This document shows positions 9,290-17,402 of a stretch of 64,000 bases of DNA, piece after piece. The notes under the pieces are model-generated. The model was not told where the DNA came from, did no database searches, and saw only the letters and a program-made list of their open reading frames with translations. Every line of letters starts with the position of its first letter. Position 1 is the stretch's first letter. The translations under genes and the position numbers were made by a program. The stretch lies in assembly GCF_002812705.1 (NCBI RefSeq), contig NZ_CP025030.1, positions 372,001 to 436,000 of the forward strand, written 5' to 3'. The DNA comes from Achromobacter spanius (lineage in GTDB: Bacteria; Pseudomonadota; Gammaproteobacteria; Burkholderiales; Burkholderiaceae_B).

Positions 9290-10479
9290 ACGACCTCCGA
9301 TGCATGGAATTGCGCCACCTGATCCGGCGCGTATCCCAACGATGCTAGCACCGCATCCGTGTTTTGGCCCACGGCGGGCACCGCCGCCATGCGCGGCGCG
9401 AAAGCGTTGCTGCTGGCGGGCGGCAGCAAGGCGGGCAGCATGCCGGCCGGGCTGTCGACCTGGCTCCAGCGCGCGCGCGCCTGCAATTGCGGGTGCGCCC
9501 ACACGCCCGCCATGTCGTTGACGCGGGCGTTGGCGATCTGCGCGTCTTCCAGCCGCTGCGTGACCTGTTCGATCGACAGGTCCGCGAACGCCGCCACGAT
9601 CAGCTCGCGCAGCGCGTCGCGGTTGGCGGTGCGCTGCGAATTCGAGATAAAGCGCGCGTCTTCGGCCAGCGTGGCCTGGCGCAGCACCTGGGCGCAGAAC
9701 ACCCGCCATTCGCGTTCGTTCTGCAGGCCCAGCATGATGGTCGAGCCGTCGCCCACCGGGAACGGGCCATAGGGGTAGATGGACGCATGCGCCGCGCCCG
9801 CGCGCACGGGCGGCTTGGCGCCTTCGAAGGCGTAGTACATGGGAAATCCCATCCACTCGACCATGCTCTCCAGCATCGACACGTCCAGGCGGCTGCCCAG
9901 CCCGGTTTTCTGGCGCAGCAGCAAGGCATTCAGGATGGCCGAATACGCATACATGCCGGCCGCGATATCGGCGATGGAACACCCGGCCTTGACCGGGTCG
10001 TCCTGCGTGCCAGTGACCGACAGAAAGCCGCTTTCGCTCTGGATCAGCAGGTCATACGCCTTCTTGTACTGGTACGGGCCGCCTTCGCCGTAACCCGAGA
10101 TGTCGCAGACGATCAGGCGCGGGAAGCGTTCGTGCAAGGTGTCGAACGACAGGCCCAGGCGCGCCGCCGCGCCCGGCGCCAGGTTTTGCACCAGCACGTC
10201 GGCCGACTCCAGCAGGCGCTGCATGACGTCGCCGGCCTCTTCGCGTTTCAGGTCCAGCGTCAGGCTTTCCTTGGAACGGTTGGTCCAGACAAAGTGCGAC
10301 GACAGGCCGCGCACGCGCTCGTCATAGCCACGCGCGAAATCGCCGCTGCCCGGCCGTTCGATCTTGATGACGCGCGCGCCCATGTCCGCCAGTTGGCGGG
10401 TACAAAACGGCGCGGCGATGGCGTGTTCCAGGCTGACGACGGTAATGCCGTCCAAGGGGCGGGATGCCGGTGTGCTCAT
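9286..10479 (-). CDS. CaiB/BaiF (class III) CoA-transferase
   Basis: Class III transferases move CoA between carboxylic acids through an aspartyl-CoA anhydride. The 397-residue protein begins PLDGITVVSLEHAIAAPFCTRQLADMGARVIKIERP in two typical blocks and continues with GDFARGYDERV, LVQNLAPGAAARLGL and ISGYGEGGPYQYKKAYDLLIQ. The start is ATG at 10479, overlapping the hydratase stop by 4 bp. Relatives include succinyl-CoA:mesaconate and itaconate CoA-transferases; the neighbours here (FAS1-like hydratase and CitE-like lyase) favour a C5 dicarboxylate, as inference. Confidence 0.9.
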   Translation of the reverse strand: MSTPASRPLDGITVVSLEHAIAAPFCTRQLADMGARVIKIERPGSGDFARGYDERVRGLSSHFVWTNRSKESLTLDLKREEAGDVMQRLLESADVLVQNLAPGAAARLGLSFDTLHERFPRLIVCDISGYGEGGPYQYKKAYDLLIQSESGFLSVTGTQDDPVKAGCSIADIAAGMYAYSAILNALLLRQKTGLGSRLDVSMLESMVEWMGFPMYYAFEGAKPPVRAGAAHASIYPYGPFPVGDGSTIMLGLQNEREWRVFCAQVLRQATLAEDARFISNSQRTANRDALRELIVAAFADLSIEQVTQRLEDAQIANARVNDMAGVWAHPQLQARARWSQVDSPAGMLPALLPPASSNAFAPRMAAVPAVGQNTDAVLASLGYAPDQVAQFHASEVV

Positions 10480-11306
10480 TCGGTAAACCTCAGTTCGGCT
10501 TGGTGGGCCAGCGTGCCGTCCTGCTCGGCCCACAACTGGGCGACGCCCGGCTCGGTCAAGCGGCCGGCCACCTGGAAGGGGGTGGGCGAAATCAGCGGAC
10601 GCAGGCCGCGGTAGCTCAGGTGCGTGGGTCGTGCCTTCGGATGGGCGCGGGTGAATGCCGCGACCATTTCGGTGGCGATCAGCGGGCCGTGCACGACCAG
10701 CCCGGGATAGCCTTCGACGTCCGTCACATAGGGGTGGTCGTAATGGATGCGATGGCCGTTGAACGTCACGGCCGAATAGCGGAACAGCAGCACGGACGTG
10801 GGGTTGACGGTGTCCTGCCATTGGGCTTCGGGCGCAGGCTCGCTGCCCACAAGCTTGGGCGGCGACGGCTGGCGGTAGACGATGTCCTGCTCTTCCTGGA
10901 TGACGATTTCACCCGCCTGGTGGTATTCATGGCGCACGGTCACGAACAGCAAGGCGCCGGTGCGGCCCGCTTTCTCTTCAACCTTGATCACCGTGGACAC
11001 GCGCTCGGCCGGTACGCCCACCTTCAAGGGCTGGCGGAATTCCACCCGGCCGCCCGCCCACATGCGGTTGCGGTCCTGCGCGGGCGGCAGGAAGCCGCCG
11101 CGCGAGGGGTGGCCATCTGTCCCCAAGCCATCCATGCCCACCGTGCTGATGAAAAACGCCCACTGCCACAAGGGCGGCAAGGCTTCACCCTGGGCCGGGG
11201 CGACGCCGCCCAGGGTGGCGGCGATGCGCGCGGCGTGGCCGGGGTCCATGGCGTCCGGCTTGCGTTCGCCGCTGCCGATCCAGGCTGCCGGATCCGTAGA
11301 AGTCAT
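10476..11306 (-). CDS. FAS1-like dehydratase / MaoC-type hydratase (mesaconyl- or itaconyl-CoA hydratase-like)
   Basis: This 276-residue double-hotdog protein resembles the FAS1-like dehydratases, which include mesaconyl-C4-CoA hydratase and itaconyl-CoA hydratase. Features are WQWAFFISTVGMDGLGTDGH, GGRVEFRQPLKVG, EYHQAGEIVIQEEQDIVYR and the C-terminal HGPLIATEMVAAF hotdog helix. A good ribosome site (AAAGGA, 7 nt before ATG) precedes it, so it is the first gene of the operon hydratase, CoA-transferase, lyase and kinase. The operon diverges from a LysR gene. Confidence 0.85.
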   Translation of the reverse strand: MTSTDPAAWIGSGERKPDAMDPGHAARIAATLGGVAPAQGEALPPLWQWAFFISTVGMDGLGTDGHPSRGGFLPPAQDRNRMWAGGRVEFRQPLKVGVPAERVSTVIKVEEKAGRTGALLFVTVRHEYHQAGEIVIQEEQDIVYRQPSPPKLVGSEPAPEAQWQDTVNPTSVLLFRYSAVTFNGHRIHYDHPYVTDVEGYPGLVVHGPLIATEMVAAFTRAHPKARPTHLSYRGLRPLISPTPFQVAGRLTEPGVAQLWAEQDGTLAHQAELRFTE

Positions 11307-11470
11307 GCCTATATCCTTTGGTGGGTTTATTTATGGGGGTTTACTCAGGCATCAAGCATGCCCGCAAGCCGTCCCCGTTGTGAATTCGTTTTTCCTCAAG
11401 GCGGGGTTTGCGGCGCCTGAATCGACAAGCCAGGCCCAGCCCCGACGCGGCGCGCCGTAAACTATGCCGC
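11307..11470. promoter_or_regulatory. Divergent LysR/hydratase operon promoter region
   Basis: This 164-bp gap separates divergent starts and is the natural binding region for the LysR protein encoded at 11471. It includes an AT-rich GGTTTATTTATG stretch (about 11322-11335) upstream of the minus-strand operon. No clear T-N11-A palindrome could be fixed by eye. Confidence 0.4.
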
Positions 11471-12364
11471 ATGCACTTCGACCTAGCCGACCTACGCCTG
11501 TTCATCCACATCGCCGAATCTCCCAGCCTGACCCAGGCTGCGAAACGCGCGCATCTGTCCCTGGCCGCCGTCAGCGTGCGGATCAAGGCACTTGAGAACC
11601 AGCTCAATTCCCGCTTGCTGTACCGCGACAGCCGGGGCGTGGAAATCACGCCCGCCGGCCAGAAGCTGCTACAGCACGCCCGCGTCATCATGCGGCAGGT
11701 CGACCACCTGAAGCATGACTTCCAGGAACAATCCGATGGCGACGCCGGGCATATCCGCATCTTCGCCAACACCACGGCCGTCACCGAATTCATGCCGGAC
11801 ATCCTGGCGCAGTTCCTGTCGGTGCATCCGGGCGTTACGGTCGACCTGCAAGAACGCCTGACGCGCGACATCGTGCGCGGCGTGCTGGACGGCACCACCG
11901 ACCTGGGCATCGTGGCCGGCCCGGTGGACGCCCCCGAGTTGCAAGCCATCCACTTCAGCACCGACCGGCTGGTGCTGGTGGTGCCCAACGGCCATCCGCT
12001 GCAAGACCAGGACAAGGTCAAGCTGGTGGACGCGGTGCGCTATCCGTTCATCACCATGCACGAAGGCTCCACGCTGGTGGCCTTTTTGCGCGACCAGTTG
12101 GAGCGCGGCGGCCAACGCTTGCCGCAGCGCATCCAGTTGTATAGCTTCGATTCCATCTGCCGCATGGTGCAGGCCGGCGTGGGCATCGGCGTGATTCCCG
12201 ATTCCGCCGCCCGCCGCTATGGCGCCGACACCAAGTTGCGCGTGGTAGAGCTTGATGAACCCTGGGTGGTGCGCGAACGCAAGCTGCTGGTGCGCGACAT
12301 CGACGCCCTGCCCGGCTGCGCGCGCGACCTGATCGAACAGATCCAGACACCGCGCAAGCCTTAG
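11471..12364 (+). CDS. LysR-type transcriptional regulator
   Basis: The 297-residue protein has an N-terminal winged helix-turn-helix (DLRLFIHIAESPSLTQAAKR followed by LSLAAVSVRIKALE) and a two-lobed effector domain from about residue 90. ATG at 11471 was chosen because the upstream in-frame extension is not LysR-like. It diverges from the hydratase/CoA-transferase/lyase operon and probably controls it in response to a carboxylic acid or CoA ester. It is a recognisable paralogue of the LysR at 22252-23151: both share the DLxDLRLF start, LTPAG/ITPAG and RxxANTTA segments. Confidence 0.92.
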   Translation: MHFDLADLRLFIHIAESPSLTQAAKRAHLSLAAVSVRIKALENQLNSRLLYRDSRGVEITPAGQKLLQHARVIMRQVDHLKHDFQEQSDGDAGHIRIFANTTAVTEFMPDILAQFLSVHPGVTVDLQERLTRDIVRGVLDGTTDLGIVAGPVDAPELQAIHFSTDRLVLVVPNGHPLQDQDKVKLVDAVRYPFITMHEGSTLVAFLRDQLERGGQRLPQRIQLYSFDSICRMVQAGVGIGVIPDSAARRYGADTKLRVVELDEPWVVRERKLLVRDIDALPGCARDLIEQIQTPRKP

Positions 12365-12403
12365 GCGCGCGAAGCGCCGGGCAGCCGCAGTCAAGCTCGG
12401 CCC

Positions 12404-13222
12404 TCAGGTTCCGGTAAACGCAGGCGGCCGCTTTTCCGCGAAGGCGCGCATGCCTTCCAGGTAGTCGTCGGTGTAGCCCAGCTCTCGTTGCAACTGGCAT
12501 TCCAGGTCGAACTGCTGTGCCAGCGTATTGCCGCTGGACGCATGCAGCGCGGCCTTGGTGGCTGCATACGCGCGCGTGGGCCCCGTGGCCAAGGTGGCCG
12601 TGATGTCCGACAAGGTGGATGCCAGTGCGTCGTCCGGCACCACGCGCCAGATCAGCCCCCACGCTTCCGCCTGGGTCGCGCTGACCGACTCGCCGAACAA
12701 AGCCGCGCCCATGGCCCGGGCCGAGCCCACCAGGCGTGGCAAGAACCACGTGCCGCCCGCATCGGGCAACAAGCCGATCTTGCTGAAGGCCTGCACGAAA
12801 CGCGCCGATTGCACGGCGAACACCACGTCGCACGCCAATACCAGGCTGGCCCCGGCGCCCGCCGCCACGCCGTTCATCACGCACACCACCGGCACCGGCA
12901 GCGCGCGCAAGCGTGTGATCAAGGGCCGATAGCACTTCTCAAGCATCTGGCTGAGGTCGCGCCGCGCGCCGTCTTCGGCGGGCTTGCGCTCGCTTAAGTC
13001 CTGCCCCGCGCAAAAGCCCCGGCCGGCGCCGGTGATGACCAGGCCGCGCAAGCCCGCGTGCGCCTCCATGACATCCAGCGCGCGCGCCAGTTCGGCGTGC
13101 ATGACCTCGGTGAAACTATTGAGCCGGTCTGGCCGGTTCAGCGTAATGACGCCCACGCCGTCCGACAGCGTGAACTGAATCTGCGTGAAATGTTCGCCCG
13201 TGGCGTTGTGCGTTGCGCTCAT
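12404..13222 (-). CDS. Enoyl-CoA hydratase/isomerase (PaaG-like crotonase)
   Basis: Crotonase-fold enzymes hydrate or isomerise enoyl-CoA thioesters. The 272-residue protein has VITGAGRGFCAGQDLSER (oxyanion-hole loop), NGVAAGAGASLVLACDVVFA, and AFSKIGLLPDAGGTWFLPRL. The last segment is typical of PaaG, where Asp replaces one hydratase glutamate, so an isomerase role is possible. Its ATG overlaps the upstream dehydrogenase stop by 4 bp. It is the last gene of a minus-strand operon with two acyl-CoA dehydrogenases and ends 39 bp from the convergent LysR gene. Confidence 0.92.
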   Translation of the reverse strand: MSATHNATGEHFTQIQFTLSDGVGVITLNRPDRLNSFTEVMHAELARALDVMEAHAGLRGLVITGAGRGFCAGQDLSERKPAEDGARRDLSQMLEKCYRPLITRLRALPVPVVCVMNGVAAGAGASLVLACDVVFAVQSARFVQAFSKIGLLPDAGGTWFLPRLVGSARAMGAALFGESVSATQAEAWGLIWRVVPDDALASTLSDITATLATGPTRAYAATKAALHASSGNTLAQQFDLECQLQRELGYTDDYLEGMRAFAEKRPPAFTGT

Positions 13223-14349
13223 GCCTGCTCCTCAAGAATCGCCAATTCCTCCAGCATCGCCAGTTGTTCGGCCGTGTCGCCCAGCAACTGATCCACCATG
13301 GTCAAGCGCTTGAAGTAGTCGCCCACGTCCAGCTCGTCGGTCATGCCCATGCCGCCGTGCAATTGCACCGCCATCTGCGCCACCTGGCGTCCGGCGCGCG
13401 CGGCCTCCAGCTTGGCCGACGCAATCATGCGGCGGCGCTGCACAGCATCGGGTTCGGTCAGGGCGGCCACGGCCACATAGGCCATCGACAAGGCCAGTTC
13501 CTTGGCCACCAGCATCTCGGCCAGGCGGTGCTGCAAGGCCTGGAACGACGCCAGCGGCTGGCCGAACTGCTTACGAGTTTTCAGATAGTCGACCGTGATT
13601 TCAAGCAGGCGGTCGATGGCGCCGGCCGCGTGCGCGCACAGCGCCGCCGTGCCCCACTGCAAGGCCTGGGCCAAGGCCTCGTCGGCCTGCGGGCCTTCCG
13701 CCAGCAAGGCGTCGGCGGGCAGGCCCACCGCGTTGAAATCCAGCCGGGCGCAGCGGGCGCCGTCCAGCGTGGGCGTGTCGGTGACCCGCACGCCCGACGC
13801 ATCAGCAGGCACCGCCAGCAGCACCGTCTGGCCATCCGCCCCTAACGCGCTCACCAGCCATGCGCTTGCCGCCGCGCCATGCCACACCAGGTGCTTGGCG
13901 CCGTCCAGCCGCCAGCCCTGGGCGGACTTGGCGGCGCGGCAATCTTGCGGCCGGGTGTCGTAGCGACGGCCAGGTTCATGATAGGCCACACTGACAATCG
14001 TTTCGCCCGAGGCAATGGCCGGCAACCAGCGGCCGCGCGCGGCGTCACCGCAAGCATCCAGCAGCGCCGCGCCCATGACCGCGCTGGGAATGACCGGCTC
14101 GGACACCAGCCCACGGCCCAGCTCCACGTGCACGGGCAGCAGGCTGGCGGGCACTTCGCCGAAGCCGCCGAAGTCTTGCGAGATATTCAGGCCCAGTACG
14201 CCCAGTTCGGCCAGTGCGCCCCAGGCGTGGGCGTCCAGCGTGCCCCTGGCCTGGCGCGCGCGGCGTTGGGAATACGTCCATGCCTGGTCCACCAGGCGGC
14301 GCAGGCTGTCGGCCAGCATGCGCTGTTCTTCGGTATAGAGGAAATCCAT
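13219..14349 (-). CDS. Acyl-CoA dehydrogenase, probable partner subunit
   Basis: The 376-residue protein starts MDFLYTEEQRMLADSLRRL and has a C-terminal QMAVQLHGGMGMTDELDVGDY segment, as in acyl-CoA dehydrogenases of the pimeloyl-CoA (PimD) and steroid type. The region where many members have the YEG catalytic glutamate reads TMVDQLLGDTAEQL and lacks it. It lies 29 bp downstream of a second dehydrogenase gene. In mycobacterial steroid catabolism such adjacent pairs form alpha2-beta2 enzymes in which only one subunit carries the base; that arrangement is inferred here. Confidence 0.88.
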   Translation of the reverse strand: MDFLYTEEQRMLADSLRRLVDQAWTYSQRRARQARGTLDAHAWGALAELGVLGLNISQDFGGFGEVPASLLPVHVELGRGLVSEPVIPSAVMGAALLDACGDAARGRWLPAIASGETIVSVAYHEPGRRYDTRPQDCRAAKSAQGWRLDGAKHLVWHGAAASAWLVSALGADGQTVLLAVPADASGVRVTDTPTLDGARCARLDFNAVGLPADALLAEGPQADEALAQALQWGTAALCAHAAGAIDRLLEITVDYLKTRKQFGQPLASFQALQHRLAEMLVAKELALSMAYVAVAALTEPDAVQRRRMIASAKLEAARAGRQVAQMAVQLHGGMGMTDELDVGDYFKRLTMVDQLLGDTAEQLAMLEELAILEEQA

Positions 14350-14378
14350 GCGTGTCTTCCTGTCGGGTTGCGCGGGGC

Positions 14379-15569
14379 CTACAGGCCCAGCACCAGGCGG
14401 GCGATGATGCCCTTCTGCACTTCGGTCGTGCCGCCGTAGATGGAGGTCTTGCGCATATCGGCATAGCCCGCGCCGGCGGCGGCGGCCATCTCGGGGCCGG
14501 GTCCGTGGGTATCGTGATCGGCCAGCAGCCAGTCGGGGTCGTAAGGCCAGGCGTCCGGCCCCGCCACTTCCATTTGCAGCATCGCCAGGTCCTGCTGGAT
14601 TTCAGACCCGCGTATCTTCAGCACCGAAGCCTCGGGGCCCGGCGTGCCGTCGTTGCTGGAGGCCACGCGCAGAAGCAGCATTTCCAGCGCCATGATGTCG
14701 ACTTCAATACGCGAAATGCGGTCACGGAAACGGCTGTCGGCCAAGAGCGGCTTGCCGCGCGATTGCGCTTGGGCTGCCATCTGTTTCAGGATGCCCAGTT
14801 CGCGATGGCAATGGCCCAGGCCGGCGATGCCGGTGCGCTCGTGGCCCAGCAGGTATTTGGCGTAGGTCCAGCCCTGGTTCTCCTCGCCCACCAGATTGGC
14901 GACCGGCACGCGCACGTTTTCCAGCCAGACTTCGTTCACGTCGTGGCCGCCGTCCAGTGTGCGGATGGGACGCACCGTCACACCCGGCGCGCGCATGTCC
15001 AGCAGCAGCATCGAAATGCCGCGCTGCGCGCGGGCGTCGGGGTCGGTGCGGGCCAGGCAGAACATCCAGTCGGCGTACTGCGCCAAGGTGGTCCAGGTCT
15101 TTTGGCCATTGACGACGTAGTCATCGCCATCGCGCACGGCGCGCGTTTTCAGCGACGCAAGGTCGGAACCCGAACCTGGTTCGGAATAGCCCTGGCACCA
15201 CCAGTCCTGCACGCGCGGAATGCGCGGCAACAGGCGCGCCTGTTGTTCCGCGCTGCCGTACTTCATCAGCACCGGGCCGATCATCGACAAGCCGAACGGC
15301 AGCAGGCGCGGCGCGCCGGCCTTGAAGCATTCCACTTCGAAGATCAGGCGCTGCAAGGCGTTCCATCCCGTGCCGCCATGCTCGACGGGCCAGTTGGGCG
15401 CGCCCCAGCCGTGGTCCGCCAGGATGTTGTGCCATCGCACGTAATCGTCGCGCTCCAGGCGCTGATGGCGCAACACCTTGTCTCGGATGTCGGCGGGCAA
15501 CTGGGTGGCGGCGAACGCGCGCACCTCGTCGCGGAATTGGCGCTCTTGCGGCGTCCAGGTCAGGTTCAT
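14379..15569 (-). CDS. Acyl-CoA dehydrogenase (PimC-like)
   Basis: This 396-residue flavoprotein oxidises an acyl-CoA to the enoyl-CoA. Visible are WGAPNWPVEHGGTGWNALQR, QGYSEPGSGSDLASLKTRAV (FAD and substrate loop), QKTWTTLAQYADWMFCLART, and the C-terminal SIYGGTTEVQKGIIARLVLGL region. The common YEGT position is YGGT here, so the catalytic base must lie elsewhere, perhaps near residues 240-260 as in isovaleryl-type enzymes. It is the first gene of the minus-strand operon, with an AGGAGG-like site (complement of CCTCCT, 15577-15582) upstream. Confidence 0.9.
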   Translation of the reverse strand: MNLTWTPQERQFRDEVRAFAATQLPADIRDKVLRHQRLERDDYVRWHNILADHGWGAPNWPVEHGGTGWNALQRLIFEVECFKAGAPRLLPFGLSMIGPVLMKYGSAEQQARLLPRIPRVQDWWCQGYSEPGSGSDLASLKTRAVRDGDDYVVNGQKTWTTLAQYADWMFCLARTDPDARAQRGISMLLLDMRAPGVTVRPIRTLDGGHDVNEVWLENVRVPVANLVGEENQGWTYAKYLLGHERTGIAGLGHCHRELGILKQMAAQAQSRGKPLLADSRFRDRISRIEVDIMALEMLLLRVASSNDGTPGPEASVLKIRGSEIQQDLAMLQMEVAGPDAWPYDPDWLLADHDTHGPGPEMAAAAGAGYADMRKTSIYGGTTEVQKGIIARLVLGL

Positions 15570-15793
15570 GGTCTACCTCCTTTGCCCGGTATCTAGCCAT
15601 GGCGCGCGCGGCCGGACAATCTGCCTCTTCCGAAGACCGGCTTCGCGCTGGATGTAGGGCGGCGCAGACGGCGCCCGGCGCAGACGGCGCCCACTATCGC
15701 TTCGCAAAAGGCCTGCTTCAGCAATGAAGAATGGCAGAACCTTGGCGCAGTACCGACACTAGCAGCCGTCATCCACTGGAATCCCATCGCACC
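15570..15793. promoter_or_regulatory. Divergent promoter region with tandem 16-bp palindromes
   Basis: This 224-bp gap lies between the dehydrogenase operon (minus) and the DUF35/thiolase operon (plus). At 15661-15692 the 16-mer GGCGCAGACGGCGCCC occurs twice in perfect tandem, and each copy contains the dyad GGCGC-N5-GCGCC. The position fits an operator for joint control of both operons. No regulator gene is adjacent; the closest LysR genes are at 11.5 and 22.3 kb. Confidence 0.5.
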
Positions 15794-16198
15794 ATGACTG
15801 TTTCCGATCCCAAGGAAAGCGTGTCGCAGGGCGTCGAGGCGCAGTACCGCCAGGCGCTCGATCAGGGCCGTTTTCTTATTCAGCACTGTGGCGGCTGCGA
15901 CCGCGCCGTGTTCTATCCGCGCATGGTCTGCCCGCACTGCGGCGCCGACAAACTGGCTTTTGCACCGGCCGACGGACGCGGCACGGTTTATTCCACCACC
16001 GTCGTGCGCCGCAAGCCCGAGGCCGGCGGTGATTACAACGTGGCGCTGATCGACCTGCAAGAAGGCGTGCGGCTGATGAGCCGCGTGGAAGGCGTGGCGC
16101 CCGCCGACGTGCGTATCGGCATGGCCGTGCGCGCCCGTGTCATTCAACAAGACGGCCACGGCCTTGTGGTCTTTGACCCCACCCAGGAGGCGGCATGA
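15794..16198 (+). CDS. DUF35 / Zn-ribbon OB-fold protein, thiolase partner
   Basis: The 134-residue protein has a rubredoxin-like zinc ribbon with cysteines at about residues 32, 35, 46 and 49 (CGGC and CPHC), then an OB-fold (GRGTVYSTTVVRRKP and VALIDLQEGVRLMSRVEGV). DUF35 proteins bind acyl-CoA and associate with thiolase-like proteins, for example ChsH2 with the Ltp2 aldolase and BbsA with BbsB. Here the thiolase-like gene follows with a 4-bp overlap, so a complex is very likely. ATG at 15794 was chosen because the upstream in-frame leader is not conserved in character. Confidence 0.88.
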   Translation: MTVSDPKESVSQGVEAQYRQALDQGRFLIQHCGGCDRAVFYPRMVCPHCGADKLAFAPADGRGTVYSTTVVRRKPEAGGDYNVALIDLQEGVRLMSRVEGVAPADVRIGMAVRARVIQQDGHGLVVFDPTQEAA

Positions 16199-17367
16199 CG
16201 CTTAACGATTTGCGCGGTGCCGTCGCCGTGGCCGGCGTGGGCCATGCGGGCCTGGGACAGGCCAACGGCTTTACCGAAATGGAAATCCTGGTGCAGGCGG
16301 CGCAACGCGCCGTGGCCGACGCCGGCCTGACGCTGCGCGACATCGATGGCATCTGCACCGCCAGCGTCGCCGCGCCGATGTGGGCCATGCCGGTGATCGA
16401 ACACCTGGGCATCCGCCCCACCTTCATCGACAGCACCATGCTGGGCGGTTCCAGCTTCGTGGCGCACCTGTTGCCGGCCATGCACGCGTTGGCCTCGGGC
16501 CAGTGCAACGCCGTGCTGGTCTGCTATGGCAGCACGCAGCGCACGTCTACGTTGAGCCGCGCCGAAGTGGGCCGCGTGCGCAAGCAGTTCGACCCGCAGC
16601 CTTATGAAACGCCCTACGACCCGCTAAGCCCGCTGTCGTCCTACGCGCTGGCCGCCGCCCGCCACATGCACCAGTACGGCACGCGCCGCGAGCATCTGGC
16701 GCAAGTGGCGCTGGCAGCCAACCAATGGGCGCAGTTGAACCCCGAAGCGCAACTGCGTGAGCCCACCACGCTGGACCAGATTTTGTCGGCGCGCATGGTG
16801 TCCGACCCCTTGAGCGTGCGAGATTGCTGCCTGGTCACCGACGGCGCGGGCGCCTTTGTGCTGGTGCGCGCCGACCGCGCCCGCGACCTGCCGCGCCCGC
16901 CCGTGTACGTGCTGGGCAACGCCACCGCGGTATGGAACCGGCAGATCTCGTCCATGCACGACCTCACCGTCACCGCCGCCGCGCAATCGGGCAAGCAGGC
17001 CTTCGAGATGGCGGGCGTGTCGCCGCGCGACATCGACGTGGTCGAGCTCTACGACGCCTTCACCATCAACACCTTGCTGTTCCTGGAAGACCTGGGCTTT
17101 TGCGCCAAGGGCGAAGCCAAGGACTTCATCGCGGACGGCGCCATTGCGCCGGGCGGCAGGCTGCCCGTCAACACCAACGGCGGCGGGCTGTGCTGCGTGC
17201 ACCCCGGCATGTATGGCGTCTTCATCATGATTGAAGCCGTGCGCCAATTGCGCGGGGAATGCGGCGCGCGCCAGGTCGCGGACGCGCAACTGGCGCTGGT
17301 CCACGGCAACGGCGGCACGCTGTCCAGCCAATCAACCGCCATCCTGGGCACCCAGGCCACGCTCTGA
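16195..17367 (+). CDS. Thiolase-like protein lacking the nucleophilic cysteine (possible retro-aldolase)
   Basis: This 390-residue protein has the SCP2/thiolase fold (MEILVQAAQRAVADAGL, VELYDAFTINTLLFLEDLGF, NTNGGGLCCVHPGMYG). At the position of the usual nucleophilic Cys the sequence reads STMLGGSS, with Met82 where Cys is expected, and the usual second Cys loop is HGNGG at 370-374. His336 and Tyr286 are kept. Without both cysteines, thiolysis looks unlikely. Cys-less relatives that pair with DUF35, such as Ltp2, cleave beta-hydroxyacyl-CoA by retro-aldol reaction. The 4-bp overlap with the DUF35 gene supports such a complex; the reaction is inferred. Confidence 0.82.
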   Translation: MTLNDLRGAVAVAGVGHAGLGQANGFTEMEILVQAAQRAVADAGLTLRDIDGICTASVAAPMWAMPVIEHLGIRPTFIDSTMLGGSSFVAHLLPAMHALASGQCNAVLVCYGSTQRTSTLSRAEVGRVRKQFDPQPYETPYDPLSPLSSYALAAARHMHQYGTRREHLAQVALAANQWAQLNPEAQLREPTTLDQILSARMVSDPLSVRDCCLVTDGAGAFVLVRADRARDLPRPPVYVLGNATAVWNRQISSMHDLTVTAAAQSGKQAFEMAGVSPRDIDVVELYDAFTINTLLFLEDLGFCAKGEAKDFIADGAIAPGGRLPVNTNGGGLCCVHPGMYGVFIMIEAVRQLRGECGARQVADAQLALVHGNGGTLSSQSTAILGTQATL

Positions 17368-17402
17368 ACGCACCTTGCACTTTGACCCACACGGCGCTAT
17401 CG

